Assembly (NCBI GenBank): GCA_902790885.1
Contig: CADATR010000010.1
Span: 1 to 21,090 of the forward strand
Reading direction: 5' to 3'
Length of the DNA stretch: 21,090 nucleotides
Source: an uncultured Eubacteriales bacterium
Lineage (GTDB): Bacteria; Bacillota_A; Clostridia; Peptostreptococcales; Anaerovoracaceae
Shown here: positions 14,861 to 21,090 of the stretch, in pieces
Numbering within the stretch: position 1 is the stretch's first letter
How the letters are laid out: every line of letters begins with the position of its first letter
Notes under the pieces: model-generated
Databases searched by the model: none
What the model was told of the DNA's origin: nothing
What the model saw: only the letters and a program-made list of their open reading frames with translations
Made by a program: the position numbers and the translations under genes

Positions 14861-14890
14861 ATACGGCCGTCCAAAAAGGACGGCTGTATT
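14861..14890 (+). terminator. Terminator after pyk
   Basis: ATACGGCCGTCC 14861-14872 pairs with GGACGGCTGTAT after an AAAAA loop, allowing one G-T pair. The downstream tract (TATT) is weak in T but the stem is strong and lies 10 bases after the stop. Confidence 0.72.
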
Positions 14891-14891
14891 A

Positions 14892-14920
14892 TTGAAGTAG
14901 ACAATTTCTGGTGATAAAAT
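14892..14920 (+). promoter_or_regulatory. Promoter for the CofE-like gene
   Basis: TTGAAG at 14892-14897, a 17-base spacer and TAAAAT at 14915-14920, with TG at 14912-14913 as an extended -10. It follows the pyk terminator and lies about 50 bases before the gene start. Confidence 0.7.
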
Positions 14921-14971
14921 CATAAGGTCGTATGTTAAATCAAAACCTTAAGGGTGAGAAGGGAAGGAATC

Positions 14972-16177
14972 ATGAGTACAGAAAGAAAAGTTGGAACTGT
15001 ATCCCGCGGCATTAGATGCCCTATTTTCCGCGAGGGAGATGACCTGGCGCAGATGGTAGTAGACAGCGTGCTCGAAGCTGCTGCTTCTGATGACGGATTT
15101 GATGTGAGAGACAGAGACGTAGTCTGCATCACGGAGTCGGTAGTTGCAAGATGCCAGGGAAACTACGCAGGCGTCGAAGATATAGCAGCTGACGTCAGAG
15201 CAAAGCTCGGCGGAAAGACAGTCGGAGTCATCTGGCCGATCCTTTCAAGAAACAGATTCGCTATATGCCTGAGAGGGATCGCAATGGGAGCAGAAAAAGT
15301 CGTGCTCATGCTCAGCTATCCTTCTGACGAGGTAGGCAATGCGCTTCTCACCATGGATCAGATAGATGAGGCAGGGATCAATCCTTACAGCGATGTTCTT
15401 ACTCTGGAGAAGTACAGAGAGCTCTTCGGAGAGAACAAGCACCAGTTTACAGGCGTTGACTACGTTTCGTATTACGGCGATCTTATCAGGGACGCAGGAG
15501 CTGAGGCTGAGATAATCTTCGCAAACCACGCAGAGGAGATCCTCAATTACACAGAAAACGTCATCAACTGCGATATCCACACACGTGCCCGCACAAAGAG
15601 GATACTCAAGGCAAAAGGCGCCAATGTATACGGAATGGATGACATCCTTGATGCTCCTGTAAACGGCAGCGGATATAACGCTGACTACGGACTGCTCGGA
15701 TCAAACAAGGCTACAGAGAACACAGTCAAGCTCTTCCCGAGAGATGCTCAGCATATCGTTGATGACATCCAGGCTAAGATGCTTGAGAAGACCGGAAAGT
15801 GCGTCGAAGTAATGATCTACGGAGACGGAGCTTTCAAGGATCCTGTCGGAAAGATCTGGGAGCTCGCTGACCCTGTTGTTTCCCCGTTCTATACACCGGG
15901 ACTCGAGGGCACACCTAACGAGCTGAAGCTCAAGTACCTCGCAGACAATGACTTCGCGAACCTGACAGGCGAGGAGCTCAGAGAAGCTATCTCCAAGGCG
16001 ATCGCTGACAAGCCGCAGGAGAGCCTTGTAGGCAACATGGTATCCGAGGGTACTACACCGAGAAGACTTACAGATCTTATCGGATCACTTTGCGACCTCA
16101 CATCGGGCTCCGGCGATAAGGGCACACCGGTCGTATACATCCAGGGCTACTTTGATAACTACACAACAGGTAAATAA
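14972..16177 (+). CDS. CofE-like (F420-0:glutamate ligase family) protein
   Basis: A 401-residue protein related to coenzyme F420-0:L-glutamate ligase. The family start is clear: RGIRCPIFREGDDLAQMVVD, then VRDRDVVCITESVVARCQGN, then KTVGVIWPILSRNRFAICLR. The C-terminus carries SLVGNMVSEGTTPRRLTDLI. It is longer than archaeal CofE (about 250 residues), as expected for the clostridial branch. No other F420 gene is visible, and most Clostridia are not known to make F420, so the real amide- or peptide-forming substrate is uncertain. ATG 14972 is selected by GGGAAGGA; an in-frame ATG at 14954 has no such site. A 61-residue gene begins 20 bases downstream. Confidence 0.85.
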   Translation: MSTERKVGTVSRGIRCPIFREGDDLAQMVVDSVLEAAASDDGFDVRDRDVVCITESVVARCQGNYAGVEDIAADVRAKLGGKTVGVIWPILSRNRFAICLRGIAMGAEKVVLMLSYPSDEVGNALLTMDQIDEAGINPYSDVLTLEKYRELFGENKHQFTGVDYVSYYGDLIRDAGAEAEIIFANHAEEILNYTENVINCDIHTRARTKRILKAKGANVYGMDDILDAPVNGSGYNADYGLLGSNKATENTVKLFPRDAQHIVDDIQAKMLEKTGKCVEVMIYGDGAFKDPVGKIWELADPVVSPFYTPGLEGTPNELKLKYLADNDFANLTGEELREAISKAIADKPQESLVGNMVSEGTTPRRLTDLIGSLCDLTSGSGDKGTPVVYIQGYFDNYTTGK

Positions 16178-16197
16178 AAACCGAAGGAGGCACTGAT

Positions 16198-16383
16198 ATG
16201 AAAAAACTATTGGCTTGCACAGCAATCGTAGGCGGAGTTGCCGGCACAGTTGCGTATCTTAACAAAAACGGACTTCCTGTAATAGGAAATCTTACCATGC
16301 ATCTTCCGTTCAAGCTTCCTTATGACGGCTGGGATCTTTTCACGGCAGCGCTAATGTTCGCGGACGGAAAGATCGCGCTGTAG
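16198..16383 (+). CDS. Small membrane-anchored peptide, 61 residues
   Basis: A strong GAAGGAGG site precedes the ATG. The product starts MKKLLACTAIVGGVAGTVAY, a short basic start and hydrophobic helix consistent with a signal anchor, followed by a polar segment with conserved-looking LPFKLPYDGWDLF. Cys7 lies within the helix but is not in a clear lipobox. I do not recognise the family. It follows the CofE-like gene by 20 bases and precedes the DJ-1 gene by 53, so it is probably co-transcribed with both. Confidence 0.72.
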   Translation: MKKLLACTAIVGGVAGTVAYLNKNGLPVIGNLTMHLPFKLPYDGWDLFTAALMFADGKIAL

Positions 16384-16400
16384 AGAGTTCAGGTCTCAGA

Positions 16401-16415
16401 GCGGCCTGCGGCCGC
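16401..16415 (+). repeat. Perfect 6-bp hairpin between small peptide and DJ-1 gene
   Basis: GCGGCC 16401-16406 and GGCCGC 16410-16415 with a 3-base loop form a very stable hairpin upstream of the DJ-1 ribosome site, with no T-run. It may be an mRNA processing or stability element. Confidence 0.4.
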
Positions 16416-16436
16416 GGCGGAATGAGGAAAAATAGT

Positions 16437-16982
16437 ATGAAAGCGATAGTATTTCTGGCAGACGGCTTCGAGGAGTGTGAGGGTCTCATTGTAGTGGACA
16501 TTCTCCGCAGGGCTGGTGTGGACACAGTGATGGCTTCCGCGATGAGCGGTCTGCAGATAGATTCATCGAGACATATCAAAGTGATGGCGGACGCCATGGC
16601 ATCGGATGTCGATTACGATGCAGCAGATCTTATTGTGCTGCCGGGCGGACGCCTGGGCACCGAAAACCTCGGAGCGAATCCGCTGGTCGTCGAAAAATGC
16701 AGGGAATTCGCCGCTGGCAAATATCTGGCAGCGATCTGTGCCGCGCCGTCGCTCCTGGCTGCGCTTGGACTCCTTGAAGGCAGAAAGGCGACCTGCCATC
16801 CGGATTTTGAGAGCCAGATGCAGGGTGCGGTGCTGACAGGGGAGAGCGTTGCTGTCGACGGCAACATCATCACGGGTCAGGGCCTTGGTGCCACCTTTGA
16901 CTTCGCCTTTGAGCTGGTCAGCATGCTGGCCGGCGGTGATACTGCGGAGCAGATCAAAAGGGCGATATGTTACAGAAAATAG
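16437..16982 (+). CDS. DJ-1/PfpI family protein
   Basis: A 181-residue protein of the DJ-1/PfpI superfamily, cytosolic, with a flavodoxin-like fold. It begins MKAIVFLADGFEECEGL, with E15 as the conserved acidic residue, and carries the nucleophile elbow AAICAAPSLL with Cys101. LPGG at 68-71 and GQGLGATFDFAFELV near the C-terminus are also typical. Family activities include deglycase/glyoxalase, chaperone and stress roles; which applies cannot be told. ATG 16437 has GAGGAA upstream; an in-frame ATG at 16422 is poorly placed. It ends its operon just before a strong terminator. Confidence 0.9.
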   Translation: MKAIVFLADGFEECEGLIVVDILRRAGVDTVMASAMSGLQIDSSRHIKVMADAMASDVDYDAADLIVLPGGRLGTENLGANPLVVEKCREFAAGKYLAAICAAPSLLAALGLLEGRKATCHPDFESQMQGAVLTGESVAVDGNIITGQGLGATFDFAFELVSMLAGGDTAEQIKRAICYRK

Positions 16983-17005
16983 CGTACCAAACGCGTTAAA
17001 AGCAT

Positions 17006-17037
17006 CAAAAAAGCAGCCGACTCTCCGGCTGCTTTTT
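17006..17037. terminator. Bidirectional terminator between convergent genes
   Basis: AGCAGCCG 17012-17019 pairs with CGGCTGCT 17026-17033, with A-residues before and five T after. On the plus strand it ends the CofE-like/DJ-1 unit; on the minus strand the A-run becomes a T-run, ending the gltX/nucleotidyltransferase unit. Confidence 0.9.
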
Positions 17038-17074
17038 GTAATGCTCTTTATCGTGTTTCAGGATCTCCCGGTGA

Positions 17075-17983
17075 TCAGTCCCACAGGTTGAGAGGGTAGG
17101 TGCCGTCTGCTTTCAGAGCCGCGAACTTCGCAACTACATCAGGCTTGTCCTCTTTGTATGTGACTCCGAACCACTTGTCTGAAGATGTGAGTACTTCATA
17201 TGTGGCGGATCCGTCGGCTATCTGATCGTTGATGGGAGTCTGGATGTAGTACTCGCCTTTCATAGGGTTTTCTTCCATGATGCGGACGAGAGCCTTTCTG
17301 AAGCCCTCCTCAAGGACCTTCATGTACTCGAGCCCGAATCCCCAGAGATTCATGGAAACAGGAGCGTCGGAAGGGATGATCTCCTTGCTGCCGTCCGGAA
17401 GAGTATCGGTTATGGTGCCGTCGGCTTCCTTGCCGATCTTGAGGTGCTCAACTATGTCTGTGAGATATCCGTCCTTAGCCTTGCAGATGCCGCGCGATAC
17501 CGTGCCGTTCTCGGACAGTGTCTTTTCGACTTCGAATCCCACCATGCAGTTGTGGGAAGCGTCTGCCTTTGTTGTCAGGAATTCATATATCTTTTCAAAG
17601 CCCTCTCTGCCGTAATAGTCGTCAGCGTTTATGACGGCAAACGGAGCGTCGATGATATCGCGTGCCGAGAGAACTGCCTGGCCGGTGCCCCATGGCTTTG
17701 TGCGGCCTTCAGGGAGGCTGAAGCCCTCAGGAAGATCGCTGCCTTCCTGGAACGCGTAGTGCACTTCATACTTTTTGGCTGCGCCGTTTTCGATGTGCTC
17801 TTTGAAGACATCTTCAAAATCGTGCTTTATGATGAAGCATACCCTGCGGAATCCCGCCTGATAGGCATCATAAAGACTGAAATCCATTATGATGTCGCCC
17901 TGATCTGTGATGCGGTCGAGCTGCTTGTTTCCGCCATATCTGCTGCCCATTCCCGCAGCCATGATGACTAAAATAGGTTCCAT
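17075..17983 (-). CDS. Sugar-phosphate nucleotidyltransferase-like protein
   Basis: A 302-residue protein with the NTP-transferase start ILVIMAAGMGSRYGG (residues 4-18), followed by DFSLYDAYQAGFRRVCFIIK, KPWGTGQAVL at 96-105 and the metal-binding region NADDYYG at 119-125. These are hallmarks of enzymes that activate sugar phosphates with NTP. The G-x-G-S-R-Y-G-G loop resembles the glucose-1-phosphate nucleotidyltransferase group, but the sugar and nucleotide are not clear. The gene is 12 bases after gltX on the minus strand with a strong AAAGGAGG site, so both form one transcript. A functional tie to the forward hexosamine genes is possible but unproven. Confidence 0.85.
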   Translation of the reverse strand: MEPILVIMAAGMGSRYGGNKQLDRITDQGDIIMDFSLYDAYQAGFRRVCFIIKHDFEDVFKEHIENGAAKKYEVHYAFQEGSDLPEGFSLPEGRTKPWGTGQAVLSARDIIDAPFAVINADDYYGREGFEKIYEFLTTKADASHNCMVGFEVEKTLSENGTVSRGICKAKDGYLTDIVEHLKIGKEADGTITDTLPDGSKEIIPSDAPVSMNLWGFGLEYMKVLEEGFRKALVRIMEENPMKGEYYIQTPINDQIADGSATYEVLTSSDKWFGVTYKEDKPDVVAKFAALKADGTYPLNLWD

Positions 17984-17995
17984 GTGATCCTCCTT

Positions 17996-19666
17996 TTACT
18001 GTAATGCCGCGTTGAGGCGTGCGCGCACCATCTCTTCACCCATGATCTGCTGGATAGCCCAGACGTCAGGGGACTGCGCGCGTCCCATAAGCGCTATTCT
18101 TATCACTGTGCTCACATGTCCCACATGCCCTTTGTATTCTTCAGGATGTTTTTTGAAATCCTTCGGCTTTGCCGCGTAGCCGAGTGAAACGGCGATCTCC
18201 CTTATTTTGCCGAACCACTGCTCGTTGTCATCGGAATGATCATAGCTGTCGAGATAAGCCTTAAGGATGGCTTCGGCATCCTCAGCCGCTTCAGCCGGAT
18301 ACTCATCCTTTCTGCTGAAGGACTCGTCAAAGAAGTAATCGATGAATTCCATTATCTGCTTAGCGTAGACGAGATCCGCTCTCGGACGCGCGTCGTACCT
18401 TCCGAGGTCGAGTATCTCAGCGAGATGATCGATGTCTTTGAACATGAAGCCGTACTCGGGCGCGAATTCATCAGACCATGACTTCAGCCATAAAGCAAGC
18501 TCGCGTGCGTCGATGTGAAGCAGGGTATTCTTGCTTACATCGTTAAGCTTGTCGAGGTCGAAGAGAGCTCCGCTGCTCGACATCTTCTCTGTAGTGAATT
18601 TAAAGCTGTCAGCAGGAGCATCAGGATTCTCGATGCGCCACTCCTCGTAATTCGAGTTGAGTATGGTGAGCAGATATTCCCTGACTGCTGCCGGGTGGTA
18701 GCCCTCCTTGCGGTAGAAGTCGAGCGAGAGCTCAGGATCCTTGCGCTTTGAAAGCTTGCGCTTGTTTCCGTCTTCGCCTATCTTCATCAGCTGCGCCGTG
18801 TGACAATAGACCGGAAGCTCCCATCCGAGATCCTCAAAGAGCTCTACGTGGATAGGAAGTGAAGGCAGCCATTCTTCGCCGCGGACCACGTGGGTGGTGC
18901 GCATCAGATGGTCGTCAACGACATGCGCAAAATGGTATGTCGGGATGCCGGTCTGCTTTATGATGACTACATCAAGGAAGTTGTCTGGCACCGAAAGCTC
19001 GCCGCGGATGGCGTCGCTTACCGTGTGCCTCGCGGTCTCTTCTGCTGAGGCGTTAGGCACGCCATTTGATTTAAGTCTGATGACGAAAGGCTCGCCGGCC
19101 TTTATCCTCGAAACGACTTCAGCTTCAACTGCTTCGTCCTTGTCCCAGTCTCTGTATTTTGACCAGCCTGCATAGATTCCAGGGGCCAGCTTTTCTGACT
19201 CCTGCTGCTCGCGGATCGCGCTTATCTCGTCTTCGCTGAGGAAGCACGGATAGGCGAGCCCCTGTGCCAGGAGTTTTTTGGCGAATGTCCTGTATATCTC
19301 TCCTCTGTGGCTCTGGGTGTAGTCTCCGTAGTCGCCGATGTCGCCGTTTTCGGTAACGCCTTCGTCAAAGCGGATGCCGAAAAAGTCGAGTGAGCCGATG
19401 ATGGTCTCTACAGCGTTTTCAACAAAGCGCTTGTCGTCGGTATCCTCGATCCTGAGGAAAAACCTGCCGCCGCTCTGGTGCGCCAGTCTTTCGTCCACAA
19501 AGGCTCCGTAAAGATTGCCCAGATGGATGAATCCTGTAGGGCTCGGTCCGAGCCTGGTCACCATCGCTCCGGCCGGAAGATCTCTCTGCGGATACATATC
19601 CTCGTATTCCTCCGGTGTGTGAGGGAGCGAAGGATATATGAGTTCGCTTAATTCCTTATAATCCAT
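17996..19666 (-). CDS. gltX: Glutamyl-tRNA synthetase
   Basis: A 556-residue class I aminoacyl-tRNA synthetase charging tRNA-Glu. A leading extension of about 35 residues precedes the core RLGPSPTGFIHLGN at 38-51, where HLGN replaces the usual HIGH. LRIEDTD is at 71-77, YHFAHVVDDHLM at 244-255, VRGEEWL at 261-267, and the KMSKS-type loop appears as KLSKRK at 304-309. The helical C-terminal anticodon-binding region is present. These deviations are familiar from clostridial GltX and should not mean loss of function. No T-box leader is visible in the short upstream region. Confidence 0.95.
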   Translation of the reverse strand: MDYKELSELIYPSLPHTPEEYEDMYPQRDLPAGAMVTRLGPSPTGFIHLGNLYGAFVDERLAHQSGGRFFLRIEDTDDKRFVENAVETIIGSLDFFGIRFDEGVTENGDIGDYGDYTQSHRGEIYRTFAKKLLAQGLAYPCFLSEDEISAIREQQESEKLAPGIYAGWSKYRDWDKDEAVEAEVVSRIKAGEPFVIRLKSNGVPNASAEETARHTVSDAIRGELSVPDNFLDVVIIKQTGIPTYHFAHVVDDHLMRTTHVVRGEEWLPSLPIHVELFEDLGWELPVYCHTAQLMKIGEDGNKRKLSKRKDPELSLDFYRKEGYHPAAVREYLLTILNSNYEEWRIENPDAPADSFKFTTEKMSSSGALFDLDKLNDVSKNTLLHIDARELALWLKSWSDEFAPEYGFMFKDIDHLAEILDLGRYDARPRADLVYAKQIMEFIDYFFDESFSRKDEYPAEAAEDAEAILKAYLDSYDHSDDNEQWFGKIREIAVSLGYAAKPKDFKKHPEEYKGHVGHVSTVIRIALMGRAQSPDVWAIQQIMGEEMVRARLNAALQ

Positions 19667-19710
19667 AGTGTTTTGTGTTTCCTTTGCCGTGATTGAAATT
19701 TACCTCATGT

Positions 19711-19740
19711 ATTCTAACACATATGCAGTGAACAATTCAC
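19711..19740 (-). promoter_or_regulatory. Promoter of gltX with adjacent palindrome
   Basis: On the minus strand TGTTAGAAT (19719-19711) is an extended -10, about 45 bases before the gltX start. GTGAA-CAA-TTCAC (19728-19740), a perfect 5-bp inverted repeat, covers the expected -35 region and could be an operator. Confidence 0.5.
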
Positions 19741-19873
19741 GCAAAGCTTCAAAAAGAGCCGGTCCGTGACGCGAATAAAGGGGTGCGGGCCTTCTTTGCC
19801 GTATATGACAAAGAAATGATGCGCATTTTGTGACGCCCGACAAAATAAAATAAAAAATATAAGGTGTGCGGCA

Positions 19874-19902
19874 TTGACTGACAAAGGGTATGAGATTATA
19901 AT
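19874..19902 (+). promoter_or_regulatory. Consensus-like promoter for pfp
   Basis: TTGACT at 19874-19879, a 17-base spacer and a perfect TATAAT at 19897-19902: the best sigma-A-type promoter in the window. It gives a leader of roughly 105 bases before pfp containing a small hairpin (CGGT/ACCG near 19960-19970). Confidence 0.85.
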
Positions 19903-20014
19903 TGCAATGATTTTTGTTTAACAAACTAATAAACATATTGAAATATCAAGCAAGTGAGAGTCGGTAACCGCTCAGGACAGGGCGGTGCAGAGACCAAAGA
20001 AGAAGGGAAAAGAT

Positions 20015-21090
20015 ATGAAAGGGAATCTCATTATCGGACAGTCCGGCGGACCGACCGCCGTCATCAATTCCAGCCTCGCAGGAGTTATCAAGGCCAGCTG
20101 GAAGGCAGGAATCAGAAGGATCTACGGAATGCATTACGGCATCGAAGGTCTTCTGAATGAGGATATCGTAGATATCGAAGACTATATCACAAGCGGTCAG
20201 GATCTTTCGCTCCTCAAGAGAACACCGTCATCGTTCCTCGGAACATGCCGTTACAAGCTGCCTCCAATAGAGGGCAACGAGGATATCTATGAAAAGATCT
20301 TCGACATACTCGACAAAAAGAACATCGAATTCTTCCTGTACAACGGCGGAAACGACTCGATGGATACCATCAAGCAGCTTGCTGATTACGGAATCGCTCA
20401 TCAGAAGAAGCAGAAATTCATGGGTATCCCTAAGACCATCGATAACGACCTTCCTATGACAGACCACTGCCCTGGCTACGGTTCGGCCGCGAAGTACATC
20501 GCTACATCGATGAAGGAGATCATAAGAGACAACGAGAGCTACGGCCTATCCAAGCCGACCATCTGCATCGTTGAGATCATGGGACGCCACGCCGGATGGC
20601 TCACAGCAGCTGCTGCTCTCTCGAAGGACATTGACTGCTCAGGCCCTGATCTTATCTACCTGCCGGAAGTCACATTCGATATCAAGGACTTCATCAAGAG
20701 AGTCAAGGAGCTCGCTAAGACAAAGAAGTCGATCGTTATCGCAGTTTCCGAAGGACTCAAGACAGCGGACGGCAAGTTCGTATGCGAACTCGGAACAGTT
20801 AATGATCACGTAGACGCTTTCGGACACAAGCAGCTCGCCGGTACAGCGGCATATCTCGCAAGCCTCGTAACACAGCAGACAGGACTCAAGTCCCGTTACA
20901 TCGAGTTCTCATCGCTTCAGAGATGCGCGGCGCACCTCGCTTCGAGAAGCGACTCCGATGAGGCTTACAACGTCGGTTTCCTTGCCGCGAAAGCAGCCTT
21001 TGAAGGAAACACCGGAAAGATGGTGACCATCCAGGTGCAGTCGAGAGAGCCTTATGTTGAGACTTACAGCATGTTCGACATCCATGAGGT
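20015..21090 (+). CDS. pfp: PPi-dependent 6-phosphofructokinase, 3' end outside window
   Basis: The first 358 residues are present; the gene runs past the window edge (family members are usually about 400 residues or more). It phosphorylates fructose-6-phosphate using pyrophosphate, reversibly. The start reads GQSGGPTAVINSSLAGV; the donor loop is GGNDSM at 111-116, with Asp114 where ATP-dependent PfkA has Gly, and the catalytic loop is PKTIDND at 139-145 with Lys140, also a PPi-type mark. The substrate motif MGRHAGWL is at 189-196. The start at 20015 follows AGAAGGGAAA and a near-consensus promoter. With pyk, it gives the window two key glycolytic steps. Confidence 0.94.
   Translation, partial: MKGNLIIGQSGGPTAVINSSLAGVIKASWKAGIRRIYGMHYGIEGLLNEDIVDIEDYITSGQDLSLLKRTPSSFLGTCRYKLPPIEGNEDIYEKIFDILDKKNIEFFLYNGGNDSMDTIKQLADYGIAHQKKQKFMGIPKTIDNDLPMTDHCPGYGSAAKYIATSMKEIIRDNESYGLSKPTICIVEIMGRHAGWLTAAAALSKDIDCSGPDLIYLPEVTFDIKDFIKRVKELAKTKKSIVIAVSEGLKTADGKFVCELGTVNDHVDAFGHKQLAGTAAYLASLVTQQTGLKSRYIEFSSLQRCAAHLASRSDSDEAYNVGFLAAKAAFEGNTGKMVTIQVQSREPYVETYSMFDIHE

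Larger units (their letters stand above)
19667..20014. other. Intergenic region between divergent gltX and pfp
   Basis: This 348-base gap holds the gltX and pfp promoters. Between them are an inverted repeat TTCTTTG 19792-19798 / CAAAGAA 19809-19815 and two direct copies of GTGACGC at 19766-19772 and 19830-19836. No credible coding frame or RNA gene was seen; a 78-residue minus-strand frame across it lacks a ribosome site and crosses the pfp promoter. Confidence 0.6.

Noticed and set aside
18742..18760. GltX with damaged HIGH and KMSKS motifs, suggesting an inactive paralogue
   Set aside because: HLGN and KLSKRK variants are familiar in functional clostridial glutamyl-tRNA synthetases, and the rest of the protein is intact.
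19667..19740. T-box leader for gltX
   Set aside because: The leader is only about 45 bases, with no T-box core sequence, specifier hairpin or antiterminator.

Overview
The window looks like a chromosomal segment from a strictly anaerobic Clostridia member, probably in or near the Lachnospiraceae. The clues are a PPi-type phosphofructokinase with a GGNDSM motif, a clostridial CofE-like protein, a ferredoxin/GltD-like flavoprotein beside an orphan HypA, AGA-rich arginine usage, strong AGGAGG-type ribosome binding sites, and a probable raiA-motif RNA. The assignment rests on recalled family features, not on a search.

Layout. About 1-310 is a GC-rich fragment with an unrecognised reading frame on the minus strand. 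It abuts the C-terminal half of a TetR-type regulator (to 601), so this is either a recombination junction or an assembly chimera. A forward redox group follows: a 930-residue flavin/iron-sulfur oxidoreductase, a HypA-like protein and a 66-residue protein. Next come a pseudoknotted structured RNA (about 4170-4410, best match raiA motif), an 80-residue protein and a terminator. A forward cell-envelope run then begins with its own promoter: long-form hibernation factor hpf, an LCP-family protein, cdaA (c-di-AMP synthase) and cdaR.

At the cdaR stop codon lies a minus-strand, toxin-antitoxin-like pair (DUF3990-type protein plus a two-domain HTH protein) with its own promoter and overlapping operator-like palindrome. 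It separates cdaAR from the hexosamine genes that often follow it: nagB, glmM and a GlmU-C-like acetyltransferase. glmM has an unusually structured 171-base leader. Forward genes continue with pyk, then a CofE-like protein, a 61-residue membrane peptide and a DJ-1/PfpI protein. A bidirectional terminator separates these from the minus-strand pair gltX and a sugar-nucleotidyltransferase-like gene. The window ends inside a forward pfp, cut off by the edge.

Themes. Glycolysis (pyk, pfp), amino-sugar and peptidoglycan precursor supply (nagB, glmM, acetyltransferase), c-di-AMP signalling (cdaA, cdaR) and wall polymer ligation (LCP) sit close together. The less explained parts are the 5' junction, the raiA-like RNA separated from hpf by a terminator and a separate promoter, the inserted DUF3990/HTH module, nagB in the glm neighbourhood, the glmM leader and the orphan HypA next to a Cys-rich flavoprotein. 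No tRNA, rRNA, CRISPR array, insertion sequence or replication origin was seen.
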